Shown here: piece after piece, positions 1 to 6,033 of the stretch
Layout of the letters: each line of letters starts with the position of its first letter
Numbering within the stretch: the first letter of the stretch is position 1
Assembly: GCA_903853515.1 (NCBI GenBank)
Contig: CAINTU010000185.1
Span: 1-10,050, forward strand
Reading direction: 5' to 3'
Origin: an uncultured Micrococcales bacterium
GTDB lineage: Bacteria; Actinomycetota; Actinomycetes; Actinomycetales; Microbacteriaceae
Length of the DNA stretch: 10,050 bases
Made by a program: the position numbers and the translations under genes
Notes under the pieces: generated by a model
What the model saw: the letters and a program-made list of their open reading frames with translations, nothing else
The model's database searches: none
What the model was told of the DNA's origin: nothing

Positions 1-1382
1 GGCTTGATTTCTTTTTCGCGCTTGTAGTCAATCCAAGTCTCAATTAGGTCTTTGGTGAATACATCGCCAGCCAACAGGTAATCGTGGTCTGCCTCAAGAG
101 CCTTCAAGACCTCCTCGAGCGAACCAGGCACCTGAGGGATGTTCTTTGCCTCTTCCGCAGGGAGTTCATATAGATCTTTGTCGACCGGGGCGTGTGGCTC
201 AATACGGTTCTTTATGCCGTCAAGCCCAGCCATCAACATGGCAGCGAATGCCAAGTATGGGTTACCCGATGCGTCTGGCGCGCGGAACTCAATGCGCTTA
301 GCTTTAGGGTTCGTGCCGGTCATAGGAATACGGATGGCAGCCGAACGGTTACCAGCCGAATAAACCAAGTTGACTGGGGCTTCGAAGCCAGGAACCAGAC
401 GGTGGAAGCTGTTGACAGTTGGGTTAGTGAAAGCAAGAAGGCTAGGTGCGTGCTTTAGCAAACCACCGATATACCAACGGGCCAAATCGCTCAAACCGCC
501 GTAGCCATTCTCGTCATAGAACAACGGCTTGCCGTCTTTCCATAGCGACTGGTGAACGTGCATTCCCGAACCGTTGTCGCCAAAGAGTGGCTTTGGCATG
601 AAGGTAGCGGTTTTATCCCAGGCTTGGGCTTCGTTCTTCACAACATATTTGAACTTCAGAACGTCGTCTGCCGCACGCAAGAGTGTGTCGAAGCGGTAGT
701 TGATTTCACACTGACCGGCAGTGCCGACCTCGTGGTGGCTGCGTTCAACCTCAAGACCAACGTTTGCAAGCTTGATCACGATTTCGTCGCGAATGTCAGC
801 CAAGTGGTCGGTTGGGGTTACCGGAAAGTATCCACCCTTGTATGGGGTCTTGTTGCCGAGGTTCTTGCCACCGTGGTCTTCAACAGCCTTAGCGCTGTTC
901 CATGCGCCTTCAATCGAGTCGACGAAGTGGTACGAAGTGTTGGCCTTGGTTTCATAGCGAACTTCGTCAAAGATGAAGAACTCAGCCTCAGGAGCGAAAT
1001 AAGCGGTGTCGGCGATGCCGGTTGAAGACAAGAAAGCCTGAGCCTTCTTTGCTACCTGACGTGGGTCGCGGCCATAGATTTCACCATTGCGAGGGTTATA
1101 GATGTCGAAGTTCATCACCAAAGTTTTGCGGTCTCTGAACGGGTCGATAAAGGCAGTGGTCACGTCAGGAATAAGTTGCATGTCTGATTCGTGAATCGAG
1201 GCGAAACCACGGATTGACGAGGCATCGAATAGCTGACCGTTGATGAAGAAGTCTTCATCGATCATTGAAGCTGGAAGGTTGAAGTGCTGTTGCACACCAG
1301 GTAGGTCGGTGAAGCGCACATCAAGAAACTCGACGTTTTCGTCCTTGATGAACTTGACGACCTCAGAGGCGGTTTTGAACAT
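1..1382 (-). CDS. glnA: Type I glutamine synthetase, 3' end cut by window edge
   Basis: Makes glutamine from glutamate, ammonia and ATP in the cytoplasm; it is the main ammonia-assimilating enzyme. The start is the ATG at 1380-1382, preceded by a ribosome binding site, and gives the usual beginning MFKTASEVVKFIKDEN. 460 full codons are visible, ending REKEIK plus two bases of a proline codon. By comparison with the 478-residue M. tuberculosis GlnA1, about 16 C-terminal residues lie outside. Visible signatures are the metal-ligand motif APEAEFF (Glu132, Glu134), EVGTAGQCEINYRF, the ATP/ammonia-site motif NGSGMHVHQS, and NRSAAIRMP. The segment KDLYELP contains Tyr405 (codon 168-170), the position adenylylated by GlnE in type I-beta enzymes, so post-translational control is expected. 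It follows DUF4191 on the same strand but has a 160-base upstream region of its own. The identity is secure. Confidence 0.98.
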   Translation of the reverse strand, partial: MFKTASEVVKFIKDENVEFLDVRFTDLPGVQQHFNLPASMIDEDFFINGQLFDASSIRGFASIHESDMQLIPDVTTAFIDPFRDRKTLVMNFDIYNPRNGEIYGRDPRQVAKKAQAFLSSTGIADTAYFAPEAEFFIFDEVRYETKANTSYHFVDSIEGAWNSAKAVEDHGGKNLGNKTPYKGGYFPVTPTDHLADIRDEIVIKLANVGLEVERSHHEVGTAGQCEINYRFDTLLRAADDVLKFKYVVKNEAQAWDKTATFMPKPLFGDNGSGMHVHQSLWKDGKPLFYDENGYGGLSDLARWYIGGLLKHAPSLLAFTNPTVNSFHRLVPGFEAPVNLVYSAGNRSAAIRIPMTGTNPKAKRIEFRAPDASGNPYLAFAAMLMAGLDGIKNRIEPHAPVDKDLYELPAEEAKNIPQVPGSLEEVLKALEADHDYLLAGDVFTKDLIETWIDYKREKEIK

Positions 1383-1390
1383 AGGAATAT

Positions 1391-1396
1391 TCCCTT
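1391..1396 (-). promoter_or_regulatory. glnA ribosome binding site, overlapping a palindrome
   Basis: The minus strand reads AAGGGA eight bases before the glnA ATG, a good Shine-Dalgarno match that supports the chosen start. Its last bases fall inside the perfect 10-bp palindrome GGAATATTCC (1384-1393). The bases just upstream can also fold as CCCT-CTGA-AGGG, so the site could lie in either of two small, mutually exclusive hairpins. Any effect on translation is inference. Confidence 0.6.
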
Positions 1397-1444
1397 CAGA
1401 GGGTTGATTTTGGGATTGCTGGCGAGTCATTACGCCATGCCTAA

Positions 1445-1450
1445 AGTTTA
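1445..1450 (-). promoter_or_regulatory. Candidate -10 element of glnA
   Basis: The minus strand reads TAAACT (TANNNT form) about 60 bases before the glnA start. No good -35 lies at 17 bp (GTGGCG there); TTGGCG lies 21 bp upstream, which is too far for a normal promoter. A weak -35 would suit an activator-dependent promoter, and the GlnR-like site lies about 50 bp upstream of the predicted transcription start. Confidence 0.3.
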
Positions 1451-1458
1451 TTGACTCG

Positions 1459-1470
1459 GGCGAGCTCGCC
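1459..1470. repeat. Perfect 12-bp palindrome in the glnA control region
   Basis: GGCGAGCTCGCC reads the same on both strands. It lies between the GlnR-like site and the candidate -10, where a regulator could act. No T-run follows on either strand, so it does not look like an intrinsic terminator. It could be a regulator operator or chance. Confidence 0.4.
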
Positions 1471-1482
1471 ACGCCAACTTAT

Positions 1483-1498
1483 GTTTCGGCTATGTAAA
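1483..1498 (-). promoter_or_regulatory. Candidate GlnR-type nitrogen regulator site upstream of glnA
   Basis: The minus strand reads TTTAC-ATAGCC-GAAAC. The described actinobacterial GlnR box is gTnAc-n6-GaAAc; this matches at all but the first, weakly conserved base, with the exact six-base spacing. It lies about 98 bases before the glnA start codon and about 50 bases before the predicted transcription start, a usual place for an activator. Whether this organism encodes GlnR cannot be seen here. Confidence 0.45.
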
Positions 1499-1542
1499 AC
1501 ATGCCGACTAGAGTTTGAACCTTAGCCCAAGTGGCTCGAATT

Positions 1543-2253
1543 TTAGAGTTTGCGTCCGGCGCGAGCCTTGTTTGGGTCAATTCCCTTTGGAATTGGCAAA
1601 TTCATGCCAAGCGATGTCAGGCGTGAATTCACAACCGCTATTTCGGCACGGTTCATCTTGCGCTTAAGTTTGAGCACGTGATTGTGCAGTTTGGCAAGTG
1701 CAATGCCGTCACCGTTCTCTGAACAATAGATAACTTCAATGTGCGCTCCTGGTGCTACACGCTGCACCTTACGCTTCTCGTCTTCAAGCATGCTTTTCGT
1801 CTTTGTGGCGCTGCCTTCACCAATCAACACCACTCCAGCTGGGCCGATGGCACGAAAGACCATGTTGTCTGGGCGTTGAATCGCGACTGGCTGGTTGCTG
1901 CCCTTGTAGGTTTTGCGGGTGATGTTGCCAATCACCAAAGAGACTCGGCCCATTTCGTTCGAATACTGGGCATAGATCACGGCAGTTGAGCGGCGGGTCA
2001 TAATGATTCCTGCAACCAAGACACCAGCCACGATGGCGGCCACGCAATAGAGGGCGCTGCCAAGCGGATCAAGGTTGGTCGAGATGAGGCCGAAGGTAGC
2101 GATTGCAACGAGAGCCAACAGTCCAAGGCCAATCGCTAGCACTGGCGCTAGCTTGTCTTTCTTGGCGGTTTGCGCGTATTGCGCAAACAGTTGCCTTAGT
2201 TGGCCAGGTTGCTTTTCGTTCGAAGCTGTTTTGGATTCATTTGCTTTTGCCAT
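1543..2253 (-). CDS. DUF4191 family membrane protein (Rv2219-like)
   Basis: A 236-residue integral membrane protein of unknown function. The position between lipA and glnA is that of M. tuberculosis Rv2219, and the layout matches the DUF4191 family. A charged N-terminal tail (residues 1-35) is followed by two hydrophobic segments, about 36-57 and 64-85, joined by a short loop. A soluble C-terminal part of about 150 residues follows, with GNITRKTYKGSNQPV and AIGPAGVVLIGEGS, ending in a basic KARAGRKL. Both termini are probably cytoplasmic. It starts 20 bases after the lipA stop, so it is probably part of the lipB-lipA transcript, though there is no clear Shine-Dalgarno sequence. In many relatives an RDD-family membrane protein gene follows before glnA; here there is no room for one. 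No enzymatic motif is visible. Confidence 0.88.
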   Translation of the reverse strand: MAKANESKTASNEKQPGQLRQLFAQYAQTAKKDKLAPVLAIGLGLLALVAIATFGLISTNLDPLGSALYCVAAIVAGVLVAGIIMTRRSTAVIYAQYSNEMGRVSLVIGNITRKTYKGSNQPVAIQRPDNMVFRAIGPAGVVLIGEGSATKTKSMLEDEKRKVQRVAPGAHIEVIYCSENGDGIALAKLHNHVLKLKRKMNRAEIAVVNSRLTSLGMNLPIPKGIDPNKARAGRKL

Positions 2254-2260
2254 GAGAAAT

Positions 2261-2266
2261 AGCCTA
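2261..2266 (-). promoter_or_regulatory. Candidate leaderless -10 for the DUF4191 gene
   Basis: The minus strand reads TAGGCT seven bases before the ATG, inside the short lipA-DUF4191 gap. The gene lacks a clear Shine-Dalgarno sequence, so an internal promoter producing a leaderless mRNA is possible. The hexamer is common by chance and no -35 is evident. Confidence 0.25.
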
Positions 2267-2273
2267 TTCGAGG

Positions 2274-3272
2274 TTAGTTGACTGCTTGGCTAAAGCCGTT
2301 GGCGATAGCGGCGTCTGCCAAATGTTGAAGGTGTGCTGGAATGCTCTCGCCACGGCGCATCATGCTTTGTGCCCAAAGTCGACCTGCACGATAGCTGCTT
2401 CGAACGAGCGGGCCACTGAGCACGCCAAGAAAGCCGATCTCTTCAGCGATGTCTTTCAGCTCGACGAATTCTTGTGGCTTCACCCAACGAGTCACTGGGT
2501 GGTGTCTTACACTCGGGCGCAGATATTGGGTGATGGTGATGATGTCTGTGCCCGCGTTGTGCAGATCGTGCAGCGCTTGGATTATCTCCTCGCGCTCTTC
2601 GCCCATACCCAAAATGAGGTTGCTCTTGGTAACCATGCCAGCCTGGCGGCCTTGGCTAATTACGTCGAGGCTGCGCTCATATGTGAATGCTGGCCGAATT
2701 TGCTTGAAGATTCGTGGCACAGTTTCAACGTTGTGTGCAAAGACCTCTGGTTTCGCGTCAAAAATCTTTCGCAACAACTCAGGTTTGCCTGAAAAATCTG
2801 GGATTAGTATCTCGACGCCAGTGCCAGGTGATTGCTTGTGAATCTGTCGAATGGTCTCGGCATATAGCCATGAGCCTTCGTCGGGCAGATCATCCCTGGC
2901 CACACCGGTGACTGTGGCGTAGCGAAGCTGCATTTGTTTAACCGACGAGCCAACTCGGCGAGGTTCATCTGGATCAAGATTGGCTGGCTTGCCGGTGTCG
3001 ATTTGGCAGAAATCGCAACGACGGGTGCATTGTGCGCCACCAATCAAGAATGTTGCCTCGCGGTCTTCCCAACATTCGAAAATGTTTGGGCAACCGGCCT
3101 CTTGGCACACAGTGTGCAGGCCCTCTGTTTTGACCAAGCTGTGCAGAGCCTGATATTCCGGACCCATCTTTGCCTTGGTCTTAATCCACTCAGGCTTGCG
3201 CTCGATTGGCACCTCGGCATTGCGCGCTTCAATGCGCAGCAGTCGCTTGCCGGTTGAATTCTCGTCGCTCAA
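2274..3272 (-). CDS. lipA: Lipoyl synthase (radical SAM)
   Basis: Inserts two sulfurs into octanoyl groups on lipoyl domains (or glycine cleavage H protein), completing lipoate in place. At 332 residues it is full length. The auxiliary cluster cysteines are Cys56, Cys61 and Cys67 (C-x4-C-x5-C in CQEAGCPNIFEC). The radical SAM triad is Cys82, Cys86 and Cys89 (CTRRCDFC), and the C-terminal RSSYR at 291-295 supplies the serine ligand of the auxiliary cluster. The start is TTG at 3270-3272, overlapping the lipB stop as TTGA, so translational coupling is likely. The region after it (KRLLRIEARNAEVPIERKP) is conserved in actinobacterial LipA, and the first internal ATG (Met36) would lose it. The product acts on the octanoyl groups attached by LipB, next door, and SucB in this window is a likely substrate. 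Confidence 0.98.
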   Translation of the reverse strand: MSDENSTGKRLLRIEARNAEVPIERKPEWIKTKAKMGPEYQALHSLVKTEGLHTVCQEAGCPNIFECWEDREATFLIGGAQCTRRCDFCQIDTGKPANLDPDEPRRVGSSVKQMQLRYATVTGVARDDLPDEGSWLYAETIRQIHKQSPGTGVEILIPDFSGKPELLRKIFDAKPEVFAHNVETVPRIFKQIRPAFTYERSLDVISQGRQAGMVTKSNLILGMGEEREEIIQALHDLHNAGTDIITITQYLRPSVRHHPVTRWVKPQEFVELKDIAEEIGFLGVLSGPLVRSSYRAGRLWAQSMMRRGESIPAHLQHLADAAIANGFSQAVN

Positions 3273-3904
3273 AGCGTGACCTTGCCAATCTCTTTAAGCT
3301 GCTTTTTAATCTCTTCGGCTGCCATTTCGACAGTCACTTCGCGACCAAGCAACTCAGTAATGGTACTCGTTGAAGCATCTTTGATGCCGCAGGCGATGAT
3401 TGTTTCATAGGCAGAAAGCGAGTTGTTGCAGTTCAAAGCAAATCCATGCATCGTTGTGTGTTCTGCAACTCTGATGCCTATAGCTGCAATCTTGACGTGG
3501 CCTCGTTCGGTTGCAACCCAAACTCCAGATCGCCCTTCAACTCGCTCTGCCGTGAGTCCGAACGTCGCAACACTGTCGATAAGCACTTGTTCTAGCCATC
3601 GCACATAGCCGACGACATCAATGGGGTTTGGCAGTTTCATGATGGGATACCCGACTAATTGACCCGGTCCATGCCAGGTAATTTTGCCGCCGCGGTCTAC
3701 ATCGATAACTGGTGTTCCATCGGCAGGGCGCTCTTCGTCTTCGGTTCGCTTGCCGGCGGTATAAACCGAATCGTGCTCTAAGAGCAATACCGTGTCTGGT
3801 CGGGCCCCTGAGGCAACCTGCGAGTGAACCTCACGTTGAAGTTGCCAAGCTGCGTCGTAATCGACGAAATTTGGGGCGAAACCGACAGTTTCAAACACTG
3901 GCAT
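3269..3904 (-). CDS. lipB: Octanoyl-ACP:protein octanoyltransferase
   Basis: Transfers octanoate from acyl carrier protein to the lipoyl-domain lysine of target proteins, the first step of lipoate assembly; cytoplasmic. The 211-residue length is normal. The hallmark RGGKITWHGPGQLVGYP is at 71-87. The catalytic lysine is Lys138 (HVKIAAIGIRV), and the acyl-thioester cysteine is Cys172 (ACGIKD), equivalent to Lys142/Cys176 of M. tuberculosis LipB. The start is the ATG at 3902-3904. There is no Shine-Dalgarno sequence, but a TAGACT hexamer ends six bases before it, suggesting a leaderless mRNA. It leads the lipB-lipA-DUF4191 unit and overlaps lipA by four bases. Confidence 0.97.
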   Translation of the reverse strand: MPVFETVGFAPNFVDYDAAWQLQREVHSQVASGARPDTVLLLEHDSVYTAGKRTEDEERPADGTPVIDVDRGGKITWHGPGQLVGYPIMKLPNPIDVVGYVRWLEQVLIDSVATFGLTAERVEGRSGVWVATERGHVKIAAIGIRVAEHTTMHGFALNCNNSLSAYETIIACGIKDASTSTITELLGREVTVEMAAEEIKKQLKEIGKVTL

Positions 3905-3910
3905 GGTTCA

Positions 3911-3916
3911 AGTCTA
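3911..3916 (-). promoter_or_regulatory. Predicted leaderless -10 of lipB
   Basis: The minus strand reads TAGACT-TGAACC-ATG. The hexamer fits TANNNT, and the six-base gap would put transcription start on the A of the start codon. The absence of a Shine-Dalgarno sequence agrees. No convincing -35 is present. Confidence 0.5.
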
Positions 3917-4004
3917 TTTCGATAGGCGTTGCGGTTTTCACGAGGTTATCAACTGATATCTCAGGTTCATTGTTCCCATCAGTCAGGCGCACCGAGAATG
4001 AGCT

Positions 4005-4679
4005 ATGACGACACGCACAAAACAAATGTTGCGGCATTACAGTTTGGCTAGGCGATCAAAGGTCAGCAATGGCGACCTATTTGATGCTCATGATCGTCGA
4101 AGTGAATCAATAAAAAGGTTGCTGATTCCTAAAAGACACATCGCATGGGTGACGATTCTTGGTGAAACGCTCAGCCCAGTGCGACTTCGCTCGGGAAGAG
4201 TCGCAATATTGGGCTCGCAGGGCGACTTCAACGAAACCTGCGTCGGCAAAGAAACCGGGCGACAAACTCGTCGTTTGTTCATGCTCAGCGCGTTGATTCT
4301 GGCTGTTCTTTGCTTTCTTATGTTGGTTCGTCTTAGTCCTGGTCACAACAATGCCAAAACGTCTGCTGCTAGTACACATATTTCGCAAGGTTCTGGGCAG
4401 ACACCTCATGAGGTGCTCAAGACAAGTGCGAATTCAAATAAGTCTCTTAGCAAACCTGGTATCTGCCAAGGGCAACTAGATTCTGCATTAGATCTCTTTC
4501 AAGCCAAGCTCTACAACCTCAAGAGCGAACTTTGGCGAAGATACCGAATGCGCTTCACTGCTCAGCGAATAATCGGCGGGCTAGCGCAGGCTCAAATTGT
4601 TGGTTGTGATAGCAAACTTCTCGCGAAGTTCTCAAAGTCGCCAGAAGGCTGGCAACTCGAAGGACTCACTAAAGACTAG
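4005..4679 (+). CDS. Unrecognised single-pass membrane protein
   Basis: I do not recognise this 224-residue protein. It has a basic N-terminal region (1-90), one strong hydrophobic segment at about 91-110 (LFMLSALILAVLCF and following, flanked by arginines), then a polar Ser/Thr/Asn-rich stretch (111-150) and a compact C-terminal region (151-224) with two cysteines, Cys154 and Cys201. By the positive-inside rule the C-terminal part should be outside the cell, where the cysteines could pair. The start is uncertain: the ATG at 4005 has no good Shine-Dalgarno sequence or leaderless -10. Starting at Met93 (4281) would make a secreted-type 132-residue protein. The first 90 codons contain several AGG, AGA and ATA codons unlike the neighbours. 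The gene runs against its neighbours, diverging from lipB and sharing CTAG with the sucB stop. Any role in lipoate or 2-oxoacid metabolism is unproven. Confidence 0.65.
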   Translation: MTTRTKQMLRHYSLARRSKVSNGDLFDAHDRRSESIKRLLIPKRHIAWVTILGETLSPVRLRSGRVAILGSQGDFNETCVGKETGRQTRRLFMLSALILAVLCFLMLVRLSPGHNNAKTSAASTHISQGSGQTPHEVLKTSANSNKSLSKPGICQGQLDSALDLFQAKLYNLKSELWRRYRMRFTAQRIIGGLAQAQIVGCDSKLLAKFSKSPEGWQLEGLTKD

Positions 4680-6004
4680 ATGCCCAAGTTTGGGCCGAAG
4701 TTACCCGCTTCGAGTCGCGCCTTCACTTCAACGAGATAACGCGAAGCGTCAGCGCCATCGATGTTTCTGTGGTCATAAGACAACGCTAGATAGACCATGT
4801 GTCTGATGGCAATCGAATCTTGTCCAGAAGCGTCTGTGATTACGACTGGGCGCTTGGTTACGATACCGGTGCCCAAGATCGCCGATTGTGGCAAGAAGAC
4901 AACAGGAGTGTCGAAGAGCGCGCCACGTGAACCAGTGTTCGTCAACGTGAATGTTCCACCAGAAAGCTCGTCGGGTTTGAGCTTGTTCTCGCGAGTTCTG
5001 GCCGCAAGGTCAGCGATCTGTTGAGCTATTTGAGCCAGCGTAAGTGTTGACACATCTCTGATTACTGGTGTCAGCAATCCGCGTTCGCTATCAACTGCAA
5101 AGCTCATGTTCTCGGTTGGGTGATAAACGATTGATTCACCATCGATACTCGAATTGATCTTTGGGTTGCTTCTAAGAGCCTCGGCGGCCGCCAATGCGAA
5201 GAACGGCATGAAGTTCAATTTGATTCCGGTTGCGGCGACGAAAGCTGCTTGAACCTTCGTGCGCAAGGTCGCAATGTTCGTCACATCGACTTCGACAACA
5301 CTGGTTAGTTGTGCAGAAGAGTTCATTGAAGCAACGGCGCGCTCAGCAAGAACTTTTCGAAGGCGAGACATCGGTTCGGTAGTTCCGCGAAGAGCAGAAT
5401 CGGCAACCACATGGGGTGCAGTGCTTGCCGCTGCTGCGACGACGTTTGTGCTCGGGGTCGTGTGCCCCGCGGCTAGAACATCTTCGCGTCTAATGCGGCC
5501 GCCAACGCCGGTGCCGGCGACATGTGCAAGATTTACGCCGGTCTCACTCGCAAGCTTGCGAACAAGGGGAGTCACATACGAAGCGTCTGAGGCCGAATTA
5601 GTTTGCACAGAAGCGACTGGAGCGGCAACTACTGGTGCGGCAACTACTGGTGCGGCAACTACTGGTGCGGCAACCACTGGTGCGGCAACCACTGGTGCGG
5701 CAACCACTGGTGTCGCTGGTGCTGCTGGTGCTGCTGGTGCGGCAGGTGCAGCTGGTGCTGAAGCATCAGAATCCTCGCCTACAACGGCAAGCACTGCGCC
5801 GACGGCGACGGTTTCGTCTTCTTGAACAAGGATTTGTTGAAGCACACCGGCAACAGGCGAAGGAATCTCTGTATCGACTTTGTCTGTCGAGACCTCAACC
5901 AATGGCTCGTCAATTGCGACGCTGTCGCCGACCTTTTTTAGCCATCTGGTCACCGTGCCTTCGGTTACGCTTTCGCCTAGCGCTGGAAGAACTACTTCAC
6001 TCAT
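4676..6004 (-). CDS. sucB: 2-oxoacid dehydrogenase E2 (dihydrolipoamide acyltransferase)
   Basis: Core acyltransferase of a pyruvate or 2-oxoglutarate dehydrogenase complex; it passes the acyl group from E1 via lipoyl-lysine to CoA. The N-terminal lipoyl domain (about 1-77) has the lipoylated Lys42 in STDKVDTE. An Ala/Pro linker (82-131) includes six VVAAP repeats. The E1/E3-binding domain is at about 143-177 (YVTPLVRKLASETGV...GGRIRREDVL). The catalytic domain ends with DHRNIDGADA, carrying active-site His412 and Asp416. It has 442 residues and one lipoyl domain; many actinobacterial homologues have two or three. A Shine-Dalgarno AAGGAG (6013-6018) lies eight bases before the ATG. It follows lpdA by 29 bases, so the two form an operon. 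The choice between succinyl and acetyl (dlaT) specificity cannot be made from sequence alone; the symbol follows common actinobacterial usage. Confidence 0.93.
   Translation of the reverse strand: MSEVVLPALGESVTEGTVTRWLKKVGDSVAIDEPLVEVSTDKVDTEIPSPVAGVLQQILVQEDETVAVGAVLAVVGEDSDASAPAAPAAPAAPAAPATPVVAAPVVAAPVVAAPVVAAPVVAAPVVAAPVASVQTNSASDASYVTPLVRKLASETGVNLAHVAGTGVGGRIRREDVLAAGHTTPSTNVVAAAASTAPHVVADSALRGTTEPMSRLRKVLAERAVASMNSSAQLTSVVEVDVTNIATLRTKVQAAFVAATGIKLNFMPFFALAAAEALRSNPKINSSIDGESIVYHPTENMSFAVDSERGLLTPVIRDVSTLTLAQIAQQIADLAARTRENKLKPDELSGGTFTLTNTGSRGALFDTPVVFLPQSAILGTGIVTKRPVVITDASGQDSIAIRHMVYLALSYDHRNIDGADASRYLVEVKARLEAGNFGPNLGI
5622..5711 (-). repeat. Six tandem 15-bp repeats encoding the VVAAP linker of sucB
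   Basis: Six head-to-tail copies of a 15-bp unit (plus strand GCGGCAACTACTGGT or GCGGCAACCACTGGT). Copies 1-3 (5622-5666) have ACTACT and copies 4-6 (5667-5711) have ACCACT; otherwise they are identical. On the coding strand they give VVAAP x6, a flexible Ala/Pro linker. The near-perfect DNA identity suggests recent copying. Next to it (5712-5760) a looser Ala-Ala-Pro repeat continues the linker toward the lipoyl domain. Confidence 0.9.
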
Positions 6005-6012
6005 GCTTGCTG

Positions 6013-6018
6013 CTCCTT
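6013..6018 (-). promoter_or_regulatory. sucB ribosome binding site
   Basis: The minus strand reads AAGGAG eight bases before the sucB ATG, inside the 29-base lpdA-sucB gap. It fixes the sucB start and indicates normal leadered translation within an operon. Confidence 0.75.
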
Positions 6019-6033
6019 CGTGCGGTTAAAAGT

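Noticed and set aside
552..1025. 157-codon open frame antisense to glnA
   Set aside because: It lies wholly opposite well-conserved glnA codons, has no ribosome binding site or recognisable protein features, and is explained by codon bias of the real gene.
1521..1540. Possible terminator after DUF4191 (AGCC-n5-GGCT)
   Set aside because: The stem is only four base pairs and no T-run follows on the minus strand.
2286..2792. 168-codon open frame antisense to lipA
   Set aside because: It is entirely opposite lipA, whose cysteine motifs and conserved length are decisive; no independent signal.
5622..5711. Repeats considered as a CRISPR array
   Set aside because: Units are directly adjacent 15-mers with no spacers, and they keep the sucB reading frame.
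5259..5825. 188-codon open frame antisense to sucB with Thr/Gly/Ala repeats
   Set aside because: The repeats are the reverse reading of the VVAAP and AAP linker DNA; the sucB frame has all family motifs, so this is a shadow.
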